A stretch of 56,541 nt of DNA, from the NCBI GenBank assembly GCA_002403445.1, contig DHHU01000072.1, positions 88,754-145,294 on the forward strand. The letters run 5' to 3'. A program made the position numbers and the translations under genes. The DNA comes from Salinisphaeraceae bacterium UBA4764 (lineage in GTDB: Bacteria > Pseudomonadota > Gammaproteobacteria > Nevskiales > Salinisphaeraceae). Below the pieces are notes generated by a model that searched no databases, was not told where the DNA came from, and saw only the letters and a list, made by a program, of their open reading frames with translations. Of this stretch, positions 18,248-25,541 are shown in pieces; the stretch's first letter is position 1, and each line of letters opens with the position of its first letter.

Positions 18248-19006
18248 TTAGTCATCCGACTTGTGCGCCGAACCCGAGGTGGTGGCAACCACTTGCTCAA
18301 TGGCTTCGACGCTGGTGTGGCGTACGTTACGCCCACCTACCAGATAAACCACATATTCGCCGATGTTGGTTGCATGATCCCCAATCCGCTCCAGGGCTTT
18401 GACCGACCACAAAAGGTCAAGCATAGGGGTAATAGTACGGGGATCTTCCATCATGAAGGTCATGCATTCGCGTATCGTGCTTTCGTATTCGCGGTCAACT
18501 TCGATATCGGCTCGTGAGACCGCCAACGCCGCGTGGGTATCAAGTCGAGCGAACGCATCGAGTGCGTCTCGTAACATCTGGCGAACGTGTGAAGCCAGCG
18601 TCTCGATCTGTCGAAACGCGCTCGCGGGTCGCTGACGGCTTGCCACCTGACAAGCGAAACGTCCAATTTTTTCTGCCTCGTCGCCTATACGTTCAAGATC
18701 TGTGATGGTTTTAGCGACGGCCAGCACCAGTCGCAGATCGCTGGCCTGCGGTTGGCGCTTGGCTATGATTCGGGTACAGAGTTCATCGATGTCCACCTCA
18801 GCGGCGTTGACACGGTAATCTTGGCGCGCCACGCGTTCGCCCAGTTGCCCATCACCTTCGATCAACGCACGGGCCGCATCGGCAATCTGAGATTCTACTA
18901 GGCCACCCATAGAGAGTACCCGCTCTCGAATATCTTCAAGCTCGGCATCGAATTGAGTGGAGGTGTGGCGTTCAAGGCTGGTTTTGTCGAGGCTCGGAGG
19001 ATTCAC
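18248..19006 (-). CDS. phoU: Phosphate signalling protein PhoU
   Basis: A cytoplasmic all-helical protein that links the PstSCAB transporter to PhoR and damps Pho signalling when Pi is plentiful. The two PhoU repeats are visible, each with a metal-binding ExxxD-type helix: DLERIGDEAEKIGRFA in the first half and ALERIGDHATNIGEYVVYLV in the second. The frame is open to 19111, but that would overlap pstB. A GTG at 19006 has CAGGAG six bases upstream, lies 13 bases after the pstB stop and gives 252 residues beginning VNPPSLDKTSLERHTSTQFDAELEDIR, just as expected, so I use it. Confidence 0.95.
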   Translation of the reverse strand: MNPPSLDKTSLERHTSTQFDAELEDIRERVLSMGGLVESQIADAARALIEGDGQLGERVARQDYRVNAAEVDIDELCTRIIAKRQPQASDLRLVLAVAKTITDLERIGDEAEKIGRFACQVASRQRPASAFRQIETLASHVRQMLRDALDAFARLDTHAALAVSRADIEVDREYESTIRECMTFMMEDPRTITPMLDLLWSVKALERIGDHATNIGEYVVYLVGGRNVRHTSVEAIEQVVATTSGSAHKSDD

Positions 19007-19019
19007 AAAAGGCTCCTGA

Positions 19020-19931
19020 TTAACCGTAGCGGCCGGTAATATAATCCTCTGTTCGTTTTTCGCTAGGCTGGGTGAATAAAGTGTCGGTGTCGGTGAATTC
19101 GATGATCTCACCTAAATGGAAAAACGCGGTGTCATCTGCTACACGCGCGGCTTGTTGCATATTGTGCGTGACGATGACAACGGTGTAGTCAGTCCGCAGC
19201 TCGTGTACCAGTTCTTCAATTTTAGCCGAGGCGATGGGATCTAGGGCGGAAGCTGGTTCGTCCAGTAACAAAACCTCCGGCTTGACCGCTATTGCCCGGG
19301 CAATACAAAGTCGTTGCTGCTGCCCACCCGACAAGCTGGCGCCACTCTTGTCGAGTTTGTCCTTGACTTCGTCCCAAAGCGCGGCCTTTTTCAAAGACCA
19401 TTCCACCCGTTCCTGCATTTCATGTCGCCGAAGACGTTCATAAAGCTTTACACCAAACGCGATATTGTCGTAAACGCTCATAGGAAACGGCGTCGGTTTT
19501 TGGAACACCATGCCGATCTTGGAACGGAGCAGATTCCGGTCGACTTTCTTGTCCAAGACGTTGCGACCATTAAGCCGAATTTCACCGGTAGCCATGTGAC
19601 CCGGATAAAGCTCATAGATGCGGTTAAAGCAACGCAGTAGTGACGATTTACCACAACCAGACGGCCCGATGAAGGCCGTGACTTTCTGGGCCTCGATCTC
19701 CAAGCTCACGTTTTTAATCGCCTGGAAATCGCCGTAATAAAAATTCAAATCCCGCACCGACAGCTTCGACATTTGGGAGTTCTGCGGTTTGGAATTGGAT
19801 TTCATAGAGCGGGCCGTAGTCTCGGAATTGGCGCGGGTTTCTGTCGACGAACGCCGTTGGTCGACGGTCTGGCTATCGCGCGAATCCCGGAAGGCTTCGG
19901 CATCCGTGGACACGCTTGAGGATATCGCCAT
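19020..19931 (-). CDS. pstB: Phosphate ABC transporter ATPase PstB
   Basis: The ATP-hydrolysing subunit of the high-affinity Pi importer at the inner-membrane face. It has Walker A IGPSGCGKSSLL, the Q-loop MVFQKPTPFP, signature LSGGQQQR, Walker B EVLLLDEPASALDP and the H-loop THNM. The 303 residues exceed the usual 250-260 because of a Ser/Thr/Arg/Gln-rich N-terminal extension of about 52 residues before MSKLSVRDLNFYYG. The ATG at 19931 has CAGGAG well placed upstream, so the extension is probably translated; a start at an internal ATG (about residue 43 or 54) would remove it. The pstA-pstB gap is 64 bases. Confidence 0.96.
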   Translation of the reverse strand: MAISSSVSTDAEAFRDSRDSQTVDQRRSSTETRANSETTARSMKSNSKPQNSQMSKLSVRDLNFYYGDFQAIKNVSLEIEAQKVTAFIGPSGCGKSSLLRCFNRIYELYPGHMATGEIRLNGRNVLDKKVDRNLLRSKIGMVFQKPTPFPMSVYDNIAFGVKLYERLRRHEMQERVEWSLKKAALWDEVKDKLDKSGASLSGGQQQRLCIARAIAVKPEVLLLDEPASALDPIASAKIEELVHELRTDYTVVIVTHNMQQAARVADDTAFFHLGEIIEFTDTDTLFTQPSEKRTEDYITGRYG

Positions 19932-19995
19932 GTAGAATACTCCTGTTGCGAACTGTTTTACGGTCGCTTAGGTGCAACCGAAATAAAACATTGTC

Positions 19996-20895
19996 TTACT
20001 GAATAGTCATATACCTTGTTGTGAATCGAGTCGAGACTGTGATCAGCAACACCATGCCGGTAATCAAAAGGGCTGCAGCAAACGCCAATTTGTGCGCGGA
20101 CTGATATGGCTGGTCAATAAATGACCAGATTACATAAGTGAGGTACCCCATCGATTGATGGGTCACTTGACCGTTCCAAAGATAATCCGACCACCCCACG
20201 GTATAGATGACCGGCGCCGTTTCGCCCATCGATAGCGCCATGCCAAGCAAGACACCGGTGATGATTCGCGATGCACTCCGCGGAATAAGTACGCGGGCGA
20301 CTACGCTTGCATCCGAGGCACCGAGCGCGTACGCCGATTCGCGTAGACTTTGTGGCACGGCAAGCAAGGCCAACTCGACGCTGCGCGAGATATAGGGAAT
20401 GATCATCACAGCTAGGGTTATAGAACCAGCCAGCACCGAAAAATGCCAACCTAGCCCAGCCACTAGGGCTACATACCCAAAGAGTCCCAAAACGATGGAT
20501 GGCACCCCGACAAGCACATCGGACATGAAGCGGACAACTTTTGAAAAAAAGCGATTGCGATGTTCCGAAAGATAGACGCCGACGCCAATACTCAGCGGCG
20601 TTGCGATCAATACCGACCCGATAGTCAGAACTACTGTGCCCTCGATCGCTTGTAACAAACCACCGGACACCCCTTGGGTGGTCTCAGTTAAAACTTTCAA
20701 GTTAATGGCCGTTAGGCCGCCTTTGAGGACTTTGAACAGAATATCGAGCATGGCAAACGCCAGAAGCACGAAGCACCCACCGCAAAGAGTCCAGCCAAGC
20801 ACACCGATTATGCGTCTACGCCGATAATGGCCAAGCGACACATGGTCGGCGAATACTGGGCCATCGGTGTTGGCTTCTCGCATTTCGGCAGACAT
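19996..20895 (-). CDS. pstA: Phosphate ABC transporter permease PstA
   Basis: An inner-membrane permease of 299 residues with six predicted membrane helices. The ABC-binding EAA loop is visible around SLRESAYALGASDASVVARVLIPRSASRIITGVLLGMALSMGETAP. It pairs with PstC to form the translocation pore. It starts 2 bases after the pstC stop, so it is translationally coupled. The N-terminal 25 residues are cytoplasmic and basic. Confidence 0.96.
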   Translation of the reverse strand: MSAEMREANTDGPVFADHVSLGHYRRRRIIGVLGWTLCGGCFVLLAFAMLDILFKVLKGGLTAINLKVLTETTQGVSGGLLQAIEGTVVLTIGSVLIATPLSIGVGVYLSEHRNRFFSKVVRFMSDVLVGVPSIVLGLFGYVALVAGLGWHFSVLAGSITLAVMIIPYISRSVELALLAVPQSLRESAYALGASDASVVARVLIPRSASRIITGVLLGMALSMGETAPVIYTVGWSDYLWNGQVTHQSMGYLTYVIWSFIDQPYQSAHKLAFAAALLITGMVLLITVSTRFTTRYMTIQ

Positions 20896-20897
20896 TA

Positions 20898-21908
20898 CTA
20901 ATTCTTCCCGGTATTCAACAAGAGTAAACGCGCGGCCGCATTAACAAGGACACCGAGTATCAAAAGCATCAGCCCGACCTCAACCAGACTGTTCACGGCC
21001 ATACCGGTGGGGTCTTCCATGGCACTCGAGAGTTGTGATACTAGAAAGGAGGCCATGGTGGACATGGGACTATAGATATTTTTAGGGATGTGCAAGGCGT
21101 TGCCGCTGACCATGAGCACTGCCATGGTCTCGCCCATGGCGCGACCGAGTCCCAGAATGCTGACGCCGATCAACGGGCGCTTAATCTGGGGGAGAACCAC
21201 TTTCCAAACCATTTCAAAGCGCGTCGATCCGAGGGCAAAGGCTGACTCGATATCTGCACTTGGAACAGCTGAAATAGCATCACGCATGTTCGCCGTGATA
21301 ATAGGCACCACCATAAGTGCCAAAACAATTCCAGCTGTTAACAGACCGTACCCGGAACGAACCGGGGCGGCAAAAAACGGGATAAAACCCAGGATCGCAG
21401 CGATCACAGGATAGACATAATGTGAAAAAACCGGAATCACGACAACGTAACCCCAAAGACCAAACACTACGCTGGGAACGGAAGCCAGCAACTCTGCGAG
21501 CAACGCGACTGATTCACGCAATCTTGAAGGTATGATCTCGGAGATAAACATGGCCGCTAACAAGCCGACCGGAATGGCGAACAGCAGCGCGAGAAACGAG
21601 CTCGCCAATGTTCCGAAAATCAAAAATAAAATGCCGTAATTGGCCCCCGGTAAGACTTGCATGCCATCAACAGTGATGGGCTTACCGTACTGGCTACCAA
21701 GGTTCCAATTGCTGTTGGTGAGAAAAGACACACCATTCAGCTTCATGGCTGGCCAGGCATTGATGGCCAAAAATATGATCAGACCCAGCAGGATAATGGG
21801 CACGACCAACGAAAAGATTTGGATCAGTTTGCCCGAGAACTGTTGACGAAACCGTTTCGGGTTCGCCGATTTGTCGAGCACCCCGCTATTTTCGAATGTT
21901 GTCGCCAT
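20898..21908 (-). CDS. pstC: Phosphate ABC transporter permease PstC
   Basis: The second Pst permease, 336 residues with about six membrane helices. It has the family's long periplasmic loop after the first helix (MKLNGVSFLTNSNWNLGSQYGKPITVDGMQVLPGANYG) and the EAA-loop region ESAFALGSTRFEMVWKVVLPQIKRPLIGVSILGLGRAMGETMAV. The gene follows pstS on the minus strand after a 92-base gap that contains a strong hairpin, which should lower permease output relative to the binding protein. Confidence 0.96.
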   Translation of the reverse strand: MATTFENSGVLDKSANPKRFRQQFSGKLIQIFSLVVPIILLGLIIFLAINAWPAMKLNGVSFLTNSNWNLGSQYGKPITVDGMQVLPGANYGILFLIFGTLASSFLALLFAIPVGLLAAMFISEIIPSRLRESVALLAELLASVPSVVFGLWGYVVVIPVFSHYVYPVIAAILGFIPFFAAPVRSGYGLLTAGIVLALMVVPIITANMRDAISAVPSADIESAFALGSTRFEMVWKVVLPQIKRPLIGVSILGLGRAMGETMAVLMVSGNALHIPKNIYSPMSTMASFLVSQLSSAMEDPTGMAVNSLVEVGLMLLILGVLVNAAARLLLLNTGKN

Positions 21909-21940
21909 ACTAACGGGTTACTGGTTTATAAACGAAAGAT

Positions 21941-21967
21941 GTTCCGGGGCTTGATAAGCCCCGGAAC
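21941..21967 (-). terminator. Intercistronic hairpin between pstS and pstC
   Basis: A perfect 12-base-pair stem (GTTCCGGGGCTT / AAGCCCCGGAAC) with a 3-base loop, followed on the minus strand by ATCTTTCGTTT. The T-run is interrupted, so it may be a leaky terminator or an mRNA-stabilising stem. Either would raise PstS relative to PstCAB, as expected for a periplasmic binding protein needed in excess. Confidence 0.75.
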
Positions 21968-22000
21968 AATATGGCTTTTTTCCAGAAAGCGGAACAGAGA

Positions 22001-23074
22001 TCAGCTATGGATCTTGTTGATCTGCTTGATGGTCAGCTTGCGTGCCGACGAAGGCAGTGGCATGAACTGAACCTGTTTCAAGAACTTCATCTGGTTGCCG
22101 CCTTGTGGACTAACGGCCCATTTGAGGAACTGCTTAAGCTGTTTTGCCTTTTTCTGGCTATGCTGGTGGGATTGGACTAGAAGATATTCGTAGTTGATGA
22201 TTGGATACGAGTTCTTGCCAGGGGCATAGATCAGGCTGATTCGTTCGCTGGCTGGCGTCTTGGGCACCATTTGTGCGGCAGCCGCTGGAACGGTTTTCTT
22301 GGTCGGCAAGACGAAGTTGCCCGCCTTGTTTTTGACCATGGCTTCGCCCAAGCCTTTCTTCTTGATCTGACCTTTGTAGCTGATTCCGATGTAGGCGACC
22401 GAGTACGGGTTGTTTGCCATGGCGGTCACCATACCCGTGTTACCCGTGGCACCTATGGCACCTGACACGTTAGGCCAGCTTACAGTCGTGCCCAAACCGA
22501 CATCTTTACGCCAGTTTTGGGTCGCTTTGCTCAAGAACTGGGTAAACAGGAACGTATCGCCACTGCCGTCAGCGCGATGCAATGTAACGATTTCTTTATG
22601 CGGAAGATTAACGCCGCTATTCATCGACTGGATCTTGCTGTTGTCCCAGTACTTGATCTTACCGCGATAAATCTTGGAAAGAATTGGTGCGCTGAGCTTG
22701 AGATGATCGTTATTCAGACCCGGGATGTTGTAGTCGATCATCTGTGAGGAGATAGCCACCGGAATATTGAGCATATTCGGGTGTTTTTTCATCTGAGCAT
22801 TACTCAGGTAAGCATCTGAACCGCCCATGTCGACGATGCCCTTGGTCGACTGCGAAATGCCCGTGCCACTCCCTGTGGAAGCCGCATTGATTTTGACATT
22901 TGGATGTATTTTCGTGTAAGCGGGAATCCAAAGACTGACCAGCGGATAGACCAAGCTTGAGCCGGTTTCATTGAGCGTGGTGGAACCGAACGCCGTACCG
23001 GCTGCACCGAACGCAACGGCCGTACCGACGGTCGCCCCTACTGTCCATTTCAATGCTTTTGTTTGTAACAACAT
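22001..23074 (-). CDS. pstS: Periplasmic phosphate-binding protein PstS
   Basis: A 357-residue substrate-binding protein. The signal peptide (about 1-30) ends near GTAFG. The mature part opens with TLNETGSSLVYPLVSLWIPAYTK and contains STGSGTGISQ and the segment HRADGSGDTFLFTQFLS, all PstS hallmarks that contact phosphate. The ATG at 23074 has a strong AAGGAG 7-8 bases upstream. It is the first gene of the pstSCAB-phoU-ppx cluster, with a Pho box about 80 bases upstream. Confidence 0.96.
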   Translation of the reverse strand: MLLQTKALKWTVGATVGTAVAFGAAGTAFGSTTLNETGSSLVYPLVSLWIPAYTKIHPNVKINAASTGSGTGISQSTKGIVDMGGSDAYLSNAQMKKHPNMLNIPVAISSQMIDYNIPGLNNDHLKLSAPILSKIYRGKIKYWDNSKIQSMNSGVNLPHKEIVTLHRADGSGDTFLFTQFLSKATQNWRKDVGLGTTVSWPNVSGAIGATGNTGMVTAMANNPYSVAYIGISYKGQIKKKGLGEAMVKNKAGNFVLPTKKTVPAAAAQMVPKTPASERISLIYAPGKNSYPIINYEYLLVQSHQHSQKKAKQLKQFLKWAVSPQGGNQMKFLKQVQFMPLPSSARKLTIKQINKIHS

Positions 23075-23152
23075 TCACAAACTCCTTGTTGATTGGGCCG
23101 TGAAAATTTGACCCGGATTCATTTGTGTGAGCCTTAAGATTGGGCGATATCA

Positions 23153-23170
23153 GTTACAGCACTGTGACAA
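23153..23170 (-). promoter_or_regulatory. Pho box of the pst operon
   Basis: On the minus strand TTGTCAC-AGTG-CTGTAAC: two 7-base repeats spaced by 4 bases, the standard PhoB-binding layout that replaces a -35 element. It lies 79 bases upstream of the pstS start. It begins 13 bases after the stop of the small gene that precedes pstS. Confidence 0.75.
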
Positions 23171-23182
23171 AAAACCAGCAAT

Positions 23183-23440
23183 CTACGCGACGTTCAAGGC
23201 ACAACAGAAAACCGCCGTTTTGTGACCAGACACCTCGAGCCGATAATAGCCGGGCGCACTAAATGAGAGCGTCACGCATTGGTCGGTCACGGCAAACCAG
23301 TCACATTCGGGCCCGTTAATAGCTATTGTGCTGCCGAACTGAATGCTGTCGATCAATACCGGCTCGGTAACATGGAAAAACGCCATCCAATTCCCCAGCC
23401 AGCCATCGGCCATCGGTGCGCTGAGGTCGATAATTCGCAT
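23183..23440 (-). CDS. Unrecognised 85-residue protein downstream of the glycosyltransferase
   Basis: An unnamed protein on the plcP-glycosyltransferase strand, starting 48 bases after the glycosyltransferase stop. The composition is protein-like: few Arg/Ser runs, several aromatic residues and alternating hydrophobic stretches (VLIDSIQFGSTIAINGP, CVTLSFSAPGYYRLEVSG, TAVFCCALNVA), suggesting a small all-beta protein with three cysteines. There is no signal peptide or membrane helix. The ATG has no clear Shine-Dalgarno, so translation would depend on the upstream gene. I know no family for it. If real, it would be the third member of a Pho-controlled lipid-remodelling operon. Confidence 0.45.
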   Translation of the reverse strand: MRIIDLSAPMADGWLGNWMAFFHVTEPVLIDSIQFGSTIAINGPECDWFAVTDQCVTLSFSAPGYYRLEVSGHKTAVFCCALNVA

Positions 23441-23488
23441 CGGCTTAAGGACGTCGGGTTTTGCAGTTCACTGTTCATGCGCCGCGGT

Positions 23489-24505
23489 TTAAGCCGCCAC
23501 GGTCTCACCAATGGGCGCCAGCAATTCGACAAAGCGCGACGCACAAGCAGTCCAGGAATGCTGCAGCGCGAACGCTCGCGCGGCTTCACTTGAGAGCTTC
23601 AGTGCTCCATCGATAGCTCGCGATAGATCATCGTCGAGACAAGCAACCTCAGGTACATTGCCTAGCACATCGCTCGGACCAGCCACGGGATACGCCGCCA
23701 CAGGCAACCCTGCTGCCAGAGCTTCCAGCAACACCAAGCCGTATGTATCGGTGCGGCTTGGGAACACAAACACATCGGCCGCGGCGTAATAACGCGCCAA
23801 AGCCTCGCCATGTTGGCGCCCCACAAACATCACGTCGGGGTATTGACGCTCCAATTTGCCACGATCCGGGCCGTCCCCTACCACAACCTTGGTTCCGCGT
23901 TTATCCAGACTCAGAAACGCGGCCAGGTTCTTCTCAGCGGCCACGCGTCCAACATAGAGCATAATCGGGCCTGGATACGGCCTTTCCACCTCGGGCATGG
24001 GGCGAAACATCTCGGCATCCACACCGCGCGGCCAATGCCGGGTTTGTGTAATGCCGTGGCTGGCCAACTCATTGGCCAGAGTGTCGGTTGTGACCATCAC
24101 TGACTGCGCCGGCCGGTGAAAATAGGAAATAAGCTGCCAGGTCACCCTCCGCGGGAAACCGAATCGCATTTTCAGATAATAAGGGAAATGTGTGTGATAC
24201 GACGTCGTGAACGGCACCCCACGTCGACGACAATAATGGCGTGTCGCCAAACCGACCGGCCCTTCCGTAGCGATATGAATCGCATCCGGGCCAGCATTAT
24301 CCAGCAAGGCCGCAATTCGCCGCGGACCGGTTGCCGCCAGCCGAATATCCGGTTCGCCCGGACAGGGTACGCCGGCAAATCGGTCAGGAGTCACTCGCGT
24401 GATCTCATGGCCCGCATGTACCAGTTCGTCGATAATGATCGACCACGCGCGAACCACCCCGTTGACCTGGGGGTGCCACGCATCCGTTGCGATAGCGATT
24501 TTCAT
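23489..24505 (-). CDS. GT4 glycosyltransferase, glycolipid-forming (Agt/SqdX type)
   Basis: A retaining GT-B glycosyltransferase of 338 residues. The N-terminal domain starts MKIAIATDAWHPQVNGVVRAW and contains TSYHTHFPYYLK; the C-terminal nucleotide-sugar domain has MLYVGRVAAEKNL, VVVGDGPDRGKLE and the EX7E-type segment PSRTDTYGLVLLEALAAGLPVAAY. The start overlaps the plcP stop (ATGA), so the two are co-translated. The plcP-agt pair is known from marine and soil proteobacteria, where Agt glycosylates the diacylglycerol freed by PlcP. With sqdB next door, the donor could instead be UDP-sulfoquinovose, making this an SqdX-like enzyme. Sequence reading cannot separate the two. Confidence 0.85.
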   Translation of the reverse strand: MKIAIATDAWHPQVNGVVRAWSIIIDELVHAGHEITRVTPDRFAGVPCPGEPDIRLAATGPRRIAALLDNAGPDAIHIATEGPVGLATRHYCRRRGVPFTTSYHTHFPYYLKMRFGFPRRVTWQLISYFHRPAQSVMVTTDTLANELASHGITQTRHWPRGVDAEMFRPMPEVERPYPGPIMLYVGRVAAEKNLAAFLSLDKRGTKVVVGDGPDRGKLERQYPDVMFVGRQHGEALARYYAAADVFVFPSRTDTYGLVLLEALAAGLPVAAYPVAGPSDVLGNVPEVACLDDDLSRAIDGALKLSSEAARAFALQHSWTACASRFVELLAPIGETVAA

Positions 24506-25371
24506 GCCGCGTATTCCTTGGTGCTGGACGCCGTGGCGTATTGTTCAACCGGCTCGCCAGTGGTGATGATTTCCAGTCGTCCATCCCGGTGTTCGACCAG
24601 CGCGCTGCAGCTTTCCACCCAGTCGCCGTCGTTGTAGTACTCGACGTCATCGTCCGCGTGTGCCTTGGGCGTGTGGATATGGCCGCATATCACGCCGTCG
24701 AACCCACGACGTTCGGCTTCCTGTCGCCAGTTCAGTTCGAAGTCACTAATCACGGCCAGGGCTTGCTTGAAACACGCTTTAATGCGGCCGGCAAGCGGAT
24801 AATAAGACAATCCCAGACGCCGCCGTGCCGTGTTCACAACGCTGTTGCCAAGGGTTACCGCACGATAGGCGTAATCTCCGACTTGTGCCATCCATCGGGC
24901 TTGGTTGCAGGTTACGTCCAACTCATCGCCGTGAACTACCAGAAACCGACGCCCGTCAACGGTAGTGTGTTCCGCTTCGCGCCGGACCTCGACGCCGGCA
25001 AAATCAATTGGCAGATAATCCCGCAGCAGATCATCGTGATTGCCGGGCACATAAATAACCTGAATATCAGTCTCGGTCTGAAGATCGACTAGAGTTTGCA
25101 CTACGTCCGAGTGACTTGAGGGCCAGTACCAGGACTTTTTGAGCGCCCACCCGTCGATTATATCGCCAACCAGATAGAGCGTTTCGCATTCGATACTGTC
25201 CAAAAAACGGAGTAGTCGACGGGCACGGCAGGTCCGCGTACCCAAGTGGAAATCCGATATCCAGACCGTTCGATATCGCGTACGCGGTGGAGCAGCGCCT
25301 CCCCGCCGGCCGGGCGGTGGCAAAGATGCCAATGACTGCGGAGGCAGTCTGGGATGAAGGTCGCGCGCCAT
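24502..25371 (-). CDS. plcP: PlcP-type phospholipase C (calcineurin-like metallophosphoesterase)
   Basis: A two-metal phosphoesterase of 289 residues. The metal ligands are in order: DFH (40-42), GD (69-70), GNHD (110-113), HGDELD and GHIHTPKAH. The sequence around VGDIIDGWALKKSWYWPSSHSDVVQ and YYNDGDWVESCSALVEHRDGRLEII matches my memory of PlcP from rhizobia and marine bacteria, which removes head groups from phosphatidylcholine or phosphatidylglycerol under Pi starvation. Automatic labels often call it UDP-2,3-diacylglucosamine hydrolase, but a true lpxH is present elsewhere in the window. AAGGAG touches the ATG at 25377 but is correctly spaced for the ATG at 25371, so I use the latter. Two Pho boxes lie upstream. 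Confidence 0.85.
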   Translation of the reverse strand: MARDLHPRLPPQSLASLPPPGRRGGAAPPRTRYRTVWISDFHLGTRTCRARRLLRFLDSIECETLYLVGDIIDGWALKKSWYWPSSHSDVVQTLVDLQTETDIQVIYVPGNHDDLLRDYLPIDFAGVEVRREAEHTTVDGRRFLVVHGDELDVTCNQARWMAQVGDYAYRAVTLGNSVVNTARRRLGLSYYPLAGRIKACFKQALAVISDFELNWRQEAERRGFDGVICGHIHTPKAHADDDVEYYNDGDWVESCSALVEHRDGRLEIITTGEPVEQYATASSTKEYAA

Positions 25372-25404
25372 GCTCATCTCCTTTTAAGCATTTCAATTAA
25401 GCCT

Positions 25405-25422
25405 GAACCGCTTGTATGACAC
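25405..25422 (-). promoter_or_regulatory. Second, weaker Pho box before plcP
   Basis: GTGTCAT-ACAA-GCGGTTC on the minus strand. The first half is good, the second poor. It is exactly 33 bases (three 11-base units) from the stronger box at 25438-25455, the phasing seen in multi-box PhoB promoters. Confidence 0.4.
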
Positions 25423-25437
25423 CTTGTTTTAAACCCG

Positions 25438-25455
25438 GTTACGCCTGGATGACAC
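25438..25455 (-). promoter_or_regulatory. Pho box of the plcP-glycosyltransferase operon
   Basis: GTGTCAT-CCAG-GCGTAAC on the minus strand, 66 bases before the plcP start. It is followed by CGGGTTTAAAAC, which could supply a -10. It is 22 bases from the oppositely oriented box of sqdB. Confidence 0.7.
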
Positions 25456-25477
25456 GGCAGTTTTGAAATTTGGTGCA

Positions 25478-25495
25478 TTGTCATTGTTGCGTCAT
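25478..25495 (+). promoter_or_regulatory. Pho box of sqdB
   Basis: TTGTCAT-TGTT-GCGTCAT on the plus strand, 46 bases before the sqdB GTG. Both halves keep GTCAT, making it one of the best matches in the window. Confidence 0.72.
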
Positions 25496-25541
25496 ACGTT
25501 AATCACAGGCTTGAAGTGTCAAACGAGCAATAGGTGTACCT

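Noticed and set aside
18248..19111. PhoU with a 35-residue N-terminal extension overlapping pstB.
   Set aside because: A GTG at 19006 with CAGGAG upstream gives the normal PhoU N-terminus and removes the 92-base overlap.
24502..25371. Reading this metallophosphoesterase as lipid A enzyme LpxH or LpxG.
   Set aside because: A better LpxH is coupled to dusA at 38.2 kb, and this sequence has PlcP-like motifs, operon partner and Pho boxes.
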